The position numbers were made by a program, and so were the translations under genes. Below, one piece after another: positions 1 through 5,333 of a stretch of DNA of 5,333 nucleotides. How positions within the stretch are numbered: position 1 is the first letter of the stretch; the number at the start of each line of letters is the position of its first letter. This DNA is from Odoribacteraceae bacterium (GTDB lineage Bacteria; Bacteroidota; Bacteroidia; Bacteroidales; Marinifilaceae). The notes below the pieces were generated by a model, which saw only the letters and a list, made by a program, of their open reading frames with translations, did not search any database and was not told the origin of the DNA. The DNA lies in contig JAITJA010000005.1 of NCBI GenBank assembly GCA_031279175.1, positions 1-5,333 of the forward strand, given 5' to 3'.

Positions 1-1
1 G

Positions 2-988
2 CTGGCGTTGCACGGGTACGGTGTTAGCCCTCGTCCCGGCGGTGACAAGATCGGCAGGCGCCGGCTGGACACGCACTTTCTCGGTTTCGAGAAGCTCGGC
101 GCGGTCGTGGAGCACGACGAGACGCGCGGGCTGTTTACCGTGTCGGCGAAGCGATTGCAAGGGGCTTACATGTTGCTTGACGAGGCGTCTGTGACGGGCA
201 CGGCGAATATCATCATGGCGGCGGTGCTGGCGGAAGGCACGACGACGATCTATAACGCGGCGTGCGAGCCGTACGTGCAGCAGTTGTGCAGGATGCTCAA
301 CGCGATGGGCGCTCGCGTGTCTGGCGTCGCGTCGAACCTGCTCGTGATCGAGGGGGTCGCGTCGCTACACGGGTGCGCGCATCGCTGCCTGCCAGACATG
401 ATCGAGGTGGGGAGCTATATCGGCCTGGCCGCCCTGACGCGCTCTGGGATCACGATCAAGGACGCCGGCACGCGCCACCTGGGTATCATTCCCGACGCGT
501 TTCGTCGCCTCGGCGTGCGCGTGGAGGAGCGTGGGGATGATATCGTTATCCCGCGCCAGGAGGAGTACGTCATCGAGGAGTTCATCGACGGTTCGATCCT
601 CACCGTTGCCGACGCGCCCTGGCCTGGCCTGACTCCCGACTTGCTGAGTATTTTCCTTGTCGTGGCCACGCAAGCGAAGGGCAGCGTGCTGGTGCACCAG
701 AAGATGTTCGAGAGCCGCCTTTTCTTTGTCGACAAGCTGATCGACATGGGAGCCAAGATCATTCTCTGCGACCCGCACCGCGCGACCGTGATCGGCCAGA
801 ACCACGAGTCGAGGCTCCGGGCCACGAACATGACCTCGCCGGATATACGCGCCGGCATTGCCCTGCTGATCGCCGCGTTGTCGGCGCGCGGGACGAGCGT
901 GATCGAGAATATCGACCAGATCGACCGCGGGTACGAGCACATCGAAGAGAAATTAAACGCTATCGGCGCGGAGATCCGGAGAAGATAA
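2..988 (+). CDS. murA: UDP-N-acetylglucosamine 1-carboxyvinyltransferase (MurA), 5'-truncated by the window edge
   Basis: MurA transfers enolpyruvate from phosphoenolpyruvate to UDP-GlcNAc, the first committed step of cytoplasmic peptidoglycan precursor synthesis. The frame is open from base 2. A TTG at base 8 is not a credible start, because the family is about 420-435 residues and only about 328 are present; roughly the first 100 lie upstream. Numbering from the first visible codon, the catalytic loop is PGGDKIG with Asp15 where E. coli has Cys115. It is followed by the conserved RRRLDTH stretch. Other family positions are present: Glu135 (MIEVGS), Asp213 (LTPDLL, the proposed general base), Arg239 (FESR), Arg283 (SPDIRAG) and Arg309 (IDRGYE). 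The C-terminus is complete. Asp in place of Cys is typical of Bacteroidota MurA and is known in other lineages to go with fosfomycin insensitivity. The gene ends 30 bases before sppA and may be transcribed with it. The identification is very secure. Confidence 0.97.
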   Translation: MALHGYGVSPRPGGDKIGRRRLDTHFLGFEKLGAVVEHDETRGLFTVSAKRLQGAYMLLDEASVTGTANIIMAAVLAEGTTTIYNAACEPYVQQLCRMLNAMGARVSGVASNLLVIEGVASLHGCAHRCLPDMIEVGSYIGLAALTRSGITIKDAGTRHLGIIPDAFRRLGVRVEERGDDIVIPRQEEYVIEEFIDGSILTVADAPWPGLTPDLLSIFLVVATQAKGSVLVHQKMFESRLFFVDKLIDMGAKIILCDPHRATVIGQNHESRLRATNMTSPDIRAGIALLIAALSARGTSVIENIDQIDRGYEHIEEKLNAIGAEIRRR

Positions 989-1002
989 CGCGCCACCACA
1001 CC

Positions 1003-1018
1003 TTAATTATATACTATC
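1003..1018 (+). promoter_or_regulatory. AT-rich leader just upstream of the sppA start
   Basis: The 30-base gap between murA and sppA ends in an almost pure A/T stretch (TTAATTATATACTATC) inside otherwise GC-rich DNA. No Shine-Dalgarno sequence precedes the ATG. Bacteroidota commonly initiate on A/T-rich, unstructured leaders instead of SD pairing, so this supports the start at 1019. I see no clear TAnnTTTG -7 element, so a promoter here is possible but not shown; readthrough from murA is equally likely. Confidence 0.35.
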
Positions 1019-2797
1019 ATGAAAAAATTCTTTACCTACCTGCTTGCCACCATCACCGGCGTGATCGTGGTCAATATCGTTTTCACGATTATTTTCTTTG
1101 GTATCCTTGCCGGCGTTGCCGTCATGTCGTTCAAGAAATCGGGCGTCGAGATCAAGACGGGCACGGTGCTCGAGTTGTCGCTCGACGGGACAATCACCGA
1201 TCGCCCGTCCGGCAACCCGCTCGAGACCTTCGACCTGTTCTCCCTCTCGCGCCAAAGCCCGACGGGGTTAAACCGCCTGCTGGAGAAGATCCGCGCGGCC
1301 GCTACCGACGACCGGATTTCCGGCGTCTACCTCAACTTCCATGACGTTGACGGCGGCCTGGCCCTCGTCGAGGAGATCCGCGCGGCGCTCCTCGAGTTCA
1401 AGAAGAGCGGGAAATTCATTCACGCCTATTCCAGCGCCGGCTACACGCAGACGAGCTACTACCTGGCCACCGTCGCCGACAGCCTCTTCGCCGGCCCGGG
1501 GACGCCACTGCTGCTCACCGGCCTGAGCGCCACCGTGTCGTACTACAAGGAGATGTTGCAACGATTCGGCGTCAACCCCGAGGTCGTGCGCGTCGGCAAG
1601 TTCAAGGCCGCCGTCGAACCCTTCCTCGACAACAAGATGAGCGACGCTAACCGCGAGCAACTCTCCACCTACCTGTCATCCCGCTGGAAAAATATCGTCA
1701 AGGGGATCGCCAGCGAGAGAAATATCCCCGCCGAACGCGTCAACCAGCTGACGGACGAATTCCGCTTCTATACCGCCGAAGAACTCGCGCGAGAAGGCCT
1801 CTTCGACGGGGTGATCTGGGAAGACCAGATGCTCGAGAAGCTCAAGCGAGCCGCCGGGAGTGACGAGAAACTCTCCCTCGTCGCGTTCGACGACTACGAG
1901 AAAGCCGCGACGCCGAACCTCGCCAAGGAGAAGATCGCCGTCATCTACGCGCTCGGCGAGATCGGCATGAAGCAAGGCACGTTCTCCATCGGTCCCGCGC
2001 TGGCCACCACCATCCGCGAGGCCCGCGAGGATCCCGACGTCAAGGCCATCGTCCTTCGCGTCAACTCGCCAGGAGGTAGCGCCAATACCTCCGAGATCAT
2101 CTGGAGGGAGGTCGAGCTGGCCGCCCGCGTCAAGCCCGTGATCGCCTCGATGGGCAACGTGGCCGCGTCGGGAGGATACTACATCGCCTGCGCCGCCGAC
2201 ACGATCATCGCGTCGCCCACGACCATCACCGGCTCTATCGGCGTCTTCGGCCTCTTCTTCTCCGGACAGAAACTCATCGAGGAGACCATCGGCATCCACC
2301 CGGAAGTCGTCAAGACCAACGCGCACGGCGACTTCGGCGGCAGCTACCCGTTGTCCCCACTGCCCGTCGCCTCGCGCGGCCTCTCGCCGTACGAGCGGCA
2401 AGTGATGCAAGCGCACGTCAACCAGACCTACGACACTTTCCTCGACCGCGTGAGCCAGGGACGGGACATGACCACCACCGCCGTTAACGAGATCGGGCAA
2501 GGACGCGTCTGGACGGGAGAAGACGCGCTGGCCATCGGCCTCGTCGACATGCTCGGCGGGCTGGAACAAGCCATCGCGCTGGCCGCCGGTAAAGCCGGGC
2601 TGACGGAATACCGCGTGGAGGAGCTGCCCGAGCCACCAAACCTCTGGAACGTCCTCTTCGACGACTTCCCGGTGGCGGTCAAGCAACGCGTCATGAAGTC
2701 CGAGCTGGGCGAGCTATACCCCTTCTACGAGCGGCAAAAGCGCCTCCTGAACGCCCGCGGCATCCTCGCGCGCCTCCCGTTTGAACTCTCGCTATGA
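1019..2797 (+). CDS. sppA: Signal peptide peptidase SppA, 67K (double-domain) type
   Basis: SppA is a membrane-anchored serine protease (family S49) that degrades signal peptides left in the inner membrane after secretion. The 592-residue length fits the long, tandem-domain form. Residues about 4-37 form one hydrophobic N-terminal membrane segment after MKK. An N-terminal S49-like domain follows (about 45-290) with the general-base Lys196 in VGKFKAAVEPF, matching E. coli Lys209. The C-terminal catalytic domain (about 303-530) carries RVNSPGG (347-353) and the nucleophile Ser384 in AASGGYY, matching E. coli Ser409, followed by SPTTITGSIGVFG. Both halves of the Ser-Lys dyad are therefore intact. 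The ATG at 1019 gives the natural anchor and follows an AT-rich leader. The gene overlaps lpxK by ATGA, implying translational coupling. The C-terminal 60 residues after about 530 are less conserved. There are no frameshifts. Confidence 0.96.
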   Translation: MKKFFTYLLATITGVIVVNIVFTIIFFGILAGVAVMSFKKSGVEIKTGTVLELSLDGTITDRPSGNPLETFDLFSLSRQSPTGLNRLLEKIRAAATDDRISGVYLNFHDVDGGLALVEEIRAALLEFKKSGKFIHAYSSAGYTQTSYYLATVADSLFAGPGTPLLLTGLSATVSYYKEMLQRFGVNPEVVRVGKFKAAVEPFLDNKMSDANREQLSTYLSSRWKNIVKGIASERNIPAERVNQLTDEFRFYTAEELAREGLFDGVIWEDQMLEKLKRAAGSDEKLSLVAFDDYEKAATPNLAKEKIAVIYALGEIGMKQGTFSIGPALATTIREAREDPDVKAIVLRVNSPGGSANTSEIIWREVELAARVKPVIASMGNVAASGGYYIACAADTIIASPTTITGSIGVFGLFFSGQKLIEETIGIHPEVVKTNAHGDFGGSYPLSPLPVASRGLSPYERQVMQAHVNQTYDTFLDRVSQGRDMTTTAVNEIGQGRVWTGEDALAIGLVDMLGGLEQAIALAAGKAGLTEYRVEELPEPPNLWNVLFDDFPVAVKQRVMKSELGELYPFYERQKRLLNARGILARLPFELSL

Positions 2798-3837
2798 CGC
2801 CCGGCGGGATCCTGCTCTCCCTCCCCGCCGCGCTCTACGGCGCCGGTGTTGCCGCCAGGAACTGGCTCTTCGACCGGCACGCGCTCCCGTCGCGACGCTT
2901 TGACACGCCCGTCGTCTGCGTCGGGAATATCACCGTCGGCGGAACGGGAAAAACGCCACACGTCGAGGCCCTCGTCGCCGCCCTCGAGAAAGAACACCGG
3001 GTCGCCTGCATCAGTCGCGGTTACGGGAGAGCCACCCGCGGCTTCCTCCTCGTCAAGGAGGGCGACGACCCGCGACGCGTGGGCGACGAACCCGCGCAGG
3101 TCAAGAACAAGTTCCCCGCCGTCACCGTCGCCGTCGACGAGAACCGCGCCCGGGGCATCGAACGACTACTACACCTCGACCCGCGCCCCGGGATCATCAT
3201 CATGGACGACGGCTTCCAGCACCGCGGCGTGACCCCCGCCATCAGCATTGTCCTGGCGGACTATAACCGCCTCCCGGACGCCGACCACCTGCTCCCCCGC
3301 GGGCGACTGCGCGAGCCGCTACATGCCCTCCGCCGCGCGCGCTTCATCATCGTCACCAAGTGCCCACCGACCCTCTCCCCGGCGGGACAACGGGAGATCA
3401 TCGACCGCCTGCGCCCGGCGGCGGGACAACAGGTGTTGTTCACTTCCATGCACCACGGCGCGGTCGTCCCGCTCGACGGGCATAGCGCCTGCCACCTCTC
3501 GCCCGACGCCGCGATCCTGTGCCTGACGGGTATCGCGCGCCCCGCCCCCTATCTCCGCTACCTCGAGACGCTCGCCGGGCGCGTCGTCCCGCTGGCGTTC
3601 CCCGACCACCATTACTTCTCCGCGCGGGACGTCCGCCGGATCGTCGAGAGCTACCGCCGCCTGCCACCGCCCGCCTGCATCTTTACCACGGAGAAGGACG
3701 CGACGCGCCTCGCCACCACGCCCCTCCCGCCAGGGATCGCCGCGAACATCTTTTACGTTCCCGTCGAACCCCGTTTCATCACCCCGGCAGACGCCCTGCT
3801 GGAAACAATCATCGCCCATGCTCGACAAGATCAATGA
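2794..3837 (+). CDS. lpxK: Tetraacyldisaccharide 4'-kinase (LpxK)
   Basis: LpxK phosphorylates the 4' position of the tetraacyldisaccharide 1-phosphate intermediate at the cytoplasmic face of the inner membrane, forming lipid IVA in the Raetz pathway of lipid A synthesis. The 347-residue product has the family layout. An amphipathic N-terminal membrane-associating helix lies at about 5-27. VGNITVGGTGKTP follows, with the P-loop at 48-55 (Lys53, Thr54). SRGYGR is at 74-79, GDEP at 98-101 with Asp98 in the position of the catalytic Asp of characterised LpxK, DDGFQHR at 138-144 (Mg/ATP binding), PRGRLREP at 168-175 and FPDHHYFS at 269-276. TTEKDATR (298-305) is the usual C-terminal signature. 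The start ATG overlaps the sppA stop as ATGA, and the 3' end overlaps the next gene by 20 bases, so expression is probably coupled in a single operon. Its presence shows a Gram-negative with lipid A. All key motifs are intact. Confidence 0.96.
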   Translation: MTPGGILLSLPAALYGAGVAARNWLFDRHALPSRRFDTPVVCVGNITVGGTGKTPHVEALVAALEKEHRVACISRGYGRATRGFLLVKEGDDPRRVGDEPAQVKNKFPAVTVAVDENRARGIERLLHLDPRPGIIIMDDGFQHRGVTPAISIVLADYNRLPDADHLLPRGRLREPLHALRRARFIIVTKCPPTLSPAGQREIIDRLRPAAGQQVLFTSMHHGAVVPLDGHSACHLSPDAAILCLTGIARPAPYLRYLETLAGRVVPLAFPDHHYFSARDVRRIVESYRRLPPPACIFTTEKDATRLATTPLPPGIAANIFYVPVEPRFITPADALLETIIAHARQDQ

Positions 3838-4636
3838 AACCACCGCCTTCCTCGCCCCGCTCCTCGACGGCAAGGAGCACCGCGAGGTCATCATCCTCGG
3901 TAGCGGCCTCGGGGAGTTTGCCGGCAATATCGCCGCCCGTCACGCGATCCCCTACGCGTCTATCCCCCACTTCCCCGTCTCGACCGTCCCCGGTCACGCC
4001 GGCCGCCTGGTCATCGGCGAGATCGAGCAACGACGCGTGATCGTGATGCAGGGACGTTTCCACTTTTACGAGGGATATTCCATGCAGGAGGTCGCGTTCC
4101 CCGTGCGCGTCGCCCGGGCACTGGGGGCGCGGACGTTGCTCGTCGCGAACGCTGCCGGCGGGCTTAACCCGCTTTTCCGCGCGGGCGACCTGATGATTAT
4201 CGAGGATCACGTTAACTTGTTCCCCGATCACCCGCTTCGCGGCGCGAACGACGCGTCTCTCGGCCCTCGCTTTCCCTCGATGGCGGGCGCTTATTCACCC
4301 CGCCTTGTCTCGTTGGCCGCGCTTGCCGGCGAGCGGCTGGGACTGTCACTGCACCGCGGGGTGTACGTCGGCGTGCAAGGCCCCTCGTTCGAGACTCCCG
4401 CCGAGTGCCGGTGGTTGCGCGCTACCGGTGGCGACGCCGTGGGCATGTCTACCGTTCCCGAGGTGATCGTCGCCCGACACGCCGGGATGGAGTGTCTCGG
4501 GGTCTCCGTGATTACTAATATCACTACCGCGCACGCGCACGCTCACGCGACCTCGCACGAGGATGTGCTCGAACGCTCCCGGGCTGCCGCGCGCTGCCTT
4601 TCTTCGCTGCTGCGAGAGGTGCTGCGGGCGCTTTGA
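3818..4636 (+). CDS. punA: Purine-nucleoside phosphorylase, trimeric PNP/MTAP family
   Basis: This enzyme cleaves inosine or guanosine with phosphate to the free base and ribose 1-phosphate, in cytoplasmic purine salvage. The 272 residues match the trimeric (family 2, human-PNP-like) class. Phosphate-site motifs are GSGLG (28-32), VPGHAG with His60 (human His64), and QGRFHFYEGY with Arg80, His82 and Tyr84 (human Arg84, His86, Tyr88). NAAGGLN (111-117) follows. The purine site includes GPSFETPAE with Phe191 and Glu192, VGMSTVPE with Met210 and Ser211, Asn234 (human Asn243) and His247 in SHEDV (human His257). Asn234 favours 6-oxopurine substrates over methylthioadenosine. The loop at 238-244 is an Ala-His alternation, which I do not recognise from relatives. 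The start overlaps lpxK by 20 bases and no earlier start in this frame is needed. The stop codon forms part of the first 14-base repeat copy. punA is used as a family symbol; the exact name is a convention. Confidence 0.94.
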   Translation: MLDKINETTAFLAPLLDGKEHREVIILGSGLGEFAGNIAARHAIPYASIPHFPVSTVPGHAGRLVIGEIEQRRVIVMQGRFHFYEGYSMQEVAFPVRVARALGARTLLVANAAGGLNPLFRAGDLMIIEDHVNLFPDHPLRGANDASLGPRFPSMAGAYSPRLVSLAALAGERLGLSLHRGVYVGVQGPSFETPAECRWLRATGGDAVGMSTVPEVIVARHAGMECLGVSVITNITTAHAHAHATSHEDVLERSRAAARCLSSLLREVLRAL

Positions 4637-4770
4637 TTCTGCCGCGCTGATTCGGTCGCGCTGATTCGTTTGTCTTGATTTGTTTGCTTTGAGTTCGGTC
4701 GCGCTGATTCGGTCGCTTTGATTCGTTTGTCTTTATTTGTTTGCTTTGATTTGTTTGCTTTGATTCACGG
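4631..4770 (+). repeat. 14-base tandem repeat, about 10 copies, starting on the PNP stop codon
   Basis: Successive copies begin at 4631, 4645, 4659, 4673, 4687 (15 bases, one extra), 4702, 4716, 4730, 4744 and 4758; the last is partial. The consensus is roughly (C/T)(G/T)(C/T)TGATT(C/T)G(G/T)T(C/T)G. The + strand is rich in T and G and poor in A. The first copy, CTTTGATTCTGCCG, contains the PNP stop codon. There is a higher order: the block 4645-4701 is repeated at 4702-4757. The first copies of the two blocks are identical and the third copies differ by one base. The array lies between the PNP stop and the terminator, so it would be transcribed as 3' untranslated sequence. No gene is seen in it, and its function is unknown. 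Confidence 0.9.
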
Positions 4771-4828
4771 TTCTTTCCCCGCGTGCCTTACCCCGCGGCA
4801 TGTCTCGCGAGGGCAAGATCATTCCTAC

Positions 4829-4870
4829 CCGGGTCGTCTCGAATAACACGCGAGGCGACCCGGTTTTTTT
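4829..4870 (+). terminator. Rho-independent terminator of the sppA-lpxK-PNP transcript
   Basis: The left arm CCGGGTCGTCTCG (4829-4841) pairs with the right arm CGAGGCGACCCGG (4851-4863) over 13 base pairs including one G-U. The loop is 9 bases, and seven T residues follow directly (4864-4870). The stem is GC-rich and the T tract is on the + strand only, so it terminates rightward transcription. It sits about 190 bases past the PNP stop, giving that transcript a long 3' end containing the 14-base repeats. A smaller alternative pairing, CCGGT (4860-4864) with ACCGG (4871-4875), spans the T tract. Confidence 0.9.
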
Positions 4871-5010
4871 ACCGGACAGGCTTTCCCCCCGGGCCCGTGG
4901 AGACCGTCAGGTGTCACCTGAAACTTGAAACTTTCCTGCCAACTGGCGAGGAAGTTGCACCTGCCCCGGGATATCCCCCGGCACGCGGAATAATAATAAG
5001 GTAAGTGGAT
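4871..5010. other. Non-coding spacer between the terminator and the 42-base array
   Basis: I find no gene, RNA gene or recognisable Bacteroidota promoter in these 140 bases. They hold several small symmetric elements. CAGGTG-T-CACCTG is a perfect inverted repeat (4908-4920). GAAACTT occurs twice in tandem (4920-4933). An imperfect hairpin at 4932-4954 has a GCC/GGC core and one bulged G. GGGATATCCC is a 10-base palindrome (4968-4977). An AT-rich patch, AATAATAATAAGG (4989-5001), lies just before the array. A short open frame from 4783 to 5004 crosses the terminator and shows no family features, so I do not call it a gene. Confidence 0.6.
4908..4920. repeat. Perfect 6+1+6 inverted repeat CAGGTG-T-CACCTG
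   Basis: The arms are perfectly complementary with a single central T, which looks more like a two-fold protein-binding site than an RNA hairpin because the loop is too small. It lies 38 bases past the terminator's T tract and 90 bases before the 42-base array. No promoter is recognisable beside it, so calling it an operator would be guesswork. Confidence 0.4.
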
Positions 5011-5333
5011 CGCGGGAACGCATCGCGCTTGCGCGATGACCTCCCGCGAAGTCGCGGGAACGCTTCGCGAAATCGCGATGACCTCCCGCGAACTCGCGGC
5101 GACGCTTCGCGAAATCGCGATGGCCTCCCGCGAACTCGCGGCGACGCTTCGCGAAATCGCGATGGCCCGCCCAACCCCTTGGGCTACGCTTCGCGAAATC
5201 GCGATGGCTTGCCCAACCCCTTGGGCGACGCTTCGCGAAATCGCGATGGCTCGCCCAACCCCTTGGGCGACGCTTCGCGAAATCGCGATGGGCTGCCCAA
5301 CCCCTTGGGCGACGCTTCGCGAAATCGCGATGG
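5011..5333. repeat. 42-base tandem array of paired inverted repeats, 7 full copies plus a partial copy, cut by the window edge
   Basis: Copies start at exactly 5011, 5053, 5095, 5137, 5179, 5221, 5263 and 5305, with no length change. There are no unique spacers, so this is not CRISPR. From the second copy on, one half is invariant and contains TTCGCGAAATCGCGAT, two abutting 8-base palindromes. The other half comes in two forms. Early copies have CCGCGA-A(C/G)-TCGCGG; copies from about 5167 on have GCCCAA-CCCC-TTGGGC. Both forms are self-complementary. The first copy differs in the core and makes a perfect 8-base-pair stem (5021-5038). Because 42 is a multiple of three, most reading frames stay open on both strands. 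One + frame from the ATG at 5036 encodes a 14-residue repeat, but base changes show no coding bias that I can see. I treat the array as a non-coding minisatellite, with repeat coding as an open alternative. The right end is outside the window. Confidence 0.93.

Noticed and set aside
8..10. TTG at base 8 as the start of murA
   Set aside because: The frame is open upstream to the window edge, and a start here would remove about 100 conserved N-terminal residues immediately before the catalytic loop.
365..999. Long minus-strand open frames opposite murA
   Set aside because: They are antisense shadows of a well-conserved gene in GC-rich DNA and show no family motifs.
1676..2686. 336-codon minus-strand open frame opposite sppA
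   Set aside because: sppA is intact with both catalytic residues on the + strand. The antisense product is acidic low-complexity sequence with no recognisable domain.
4932..4954. Second terminator or riboswitch hairpin in the spacer
   Set aside because: The stem is short, has a bulge and is not followed by a T tract on either strand. No riboswitch core is recognisable and no gene follows closely.
4783..5004. 73-codon open frame on the + strand
   Set aside because: It runs through the terminator hairpin and T tract and into the spacer palindromes. It has no recognisable domain and no leader resembling those of the real genes.
4914..5174. 86-codon open frame on the minus strand with PSRFREASP repeats
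   Set aside because: Its supposed TTG start is simply the first such codon after a TAG at 5184-5186 inside the repeat array. Its length is explained by a stop-poor unit divisible by three.
5011..5333. CRISPR array
   Set aside because: The 42-base copies abut directly and are similar along their whole length. There are no unique spacers and no cas genes in the window.

Overview
The window reads as a GC-rich chromosomal segment of a Bacteroidota bacterium, probably from the Bacteroidales. Three things support this. The first gene is a MurA of the Bacteroidota type (PGGDKIG active-site loop, CEPYVQQLC, SPDIRAG). The genes have no convincing Shine-Dalgarno sequences. The sppA-lpxK-purine nucleoside phosphorylase order is one I recall from Bacteroidales genomes; this is from memory and not searched. 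The base composition is higher in GC than in most members of that phylum.

Layout, all genes on the + strand: (1) 2-988, the 3' three quarters of murA (peptidoglycan precursor synthesis), cut by the left edge. (2) A 30-base gap with an AT-rich leader, then 1019-2797 sppA (membrane signal peptide peptidase). (3) 2794-3837 lpxK (lipid A 4'-kinase), overlapping sppA by the four bases ATGA. (4) 3818-4636, a trimeric-type purine nucleoside phosphorylase, overlapping lpxK by 20 bases. The last three genes are tightly overlapped and are probably one transcript. It joins two envelope functions (clearance of membrane peptides, lipid A maturation) with purine salvage. All four genes look intact in frame and carry their catalytic motifs.

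The last 700 bases hold no convincing gene but are highly structured. A 14-base tandem repeat begins on the PNP stop codon (4631-4770). A strong intrinsic terminator follows (4829-4870), then a short spacer with small inverted and direct repeats (4871-5010). Finally a precise 42-base tandem array starts at 5011 and runs off the right edge, with seven full copies and a partial eighth. Each 42-base unit contains two hairpin-capable inverted repeats. One half is nearly invariant. The other switches midway through the array from one stem sequence to another while remaining self-complementary. The array is the part of the window most worth a second look; nothing in the sequence establishes its function.
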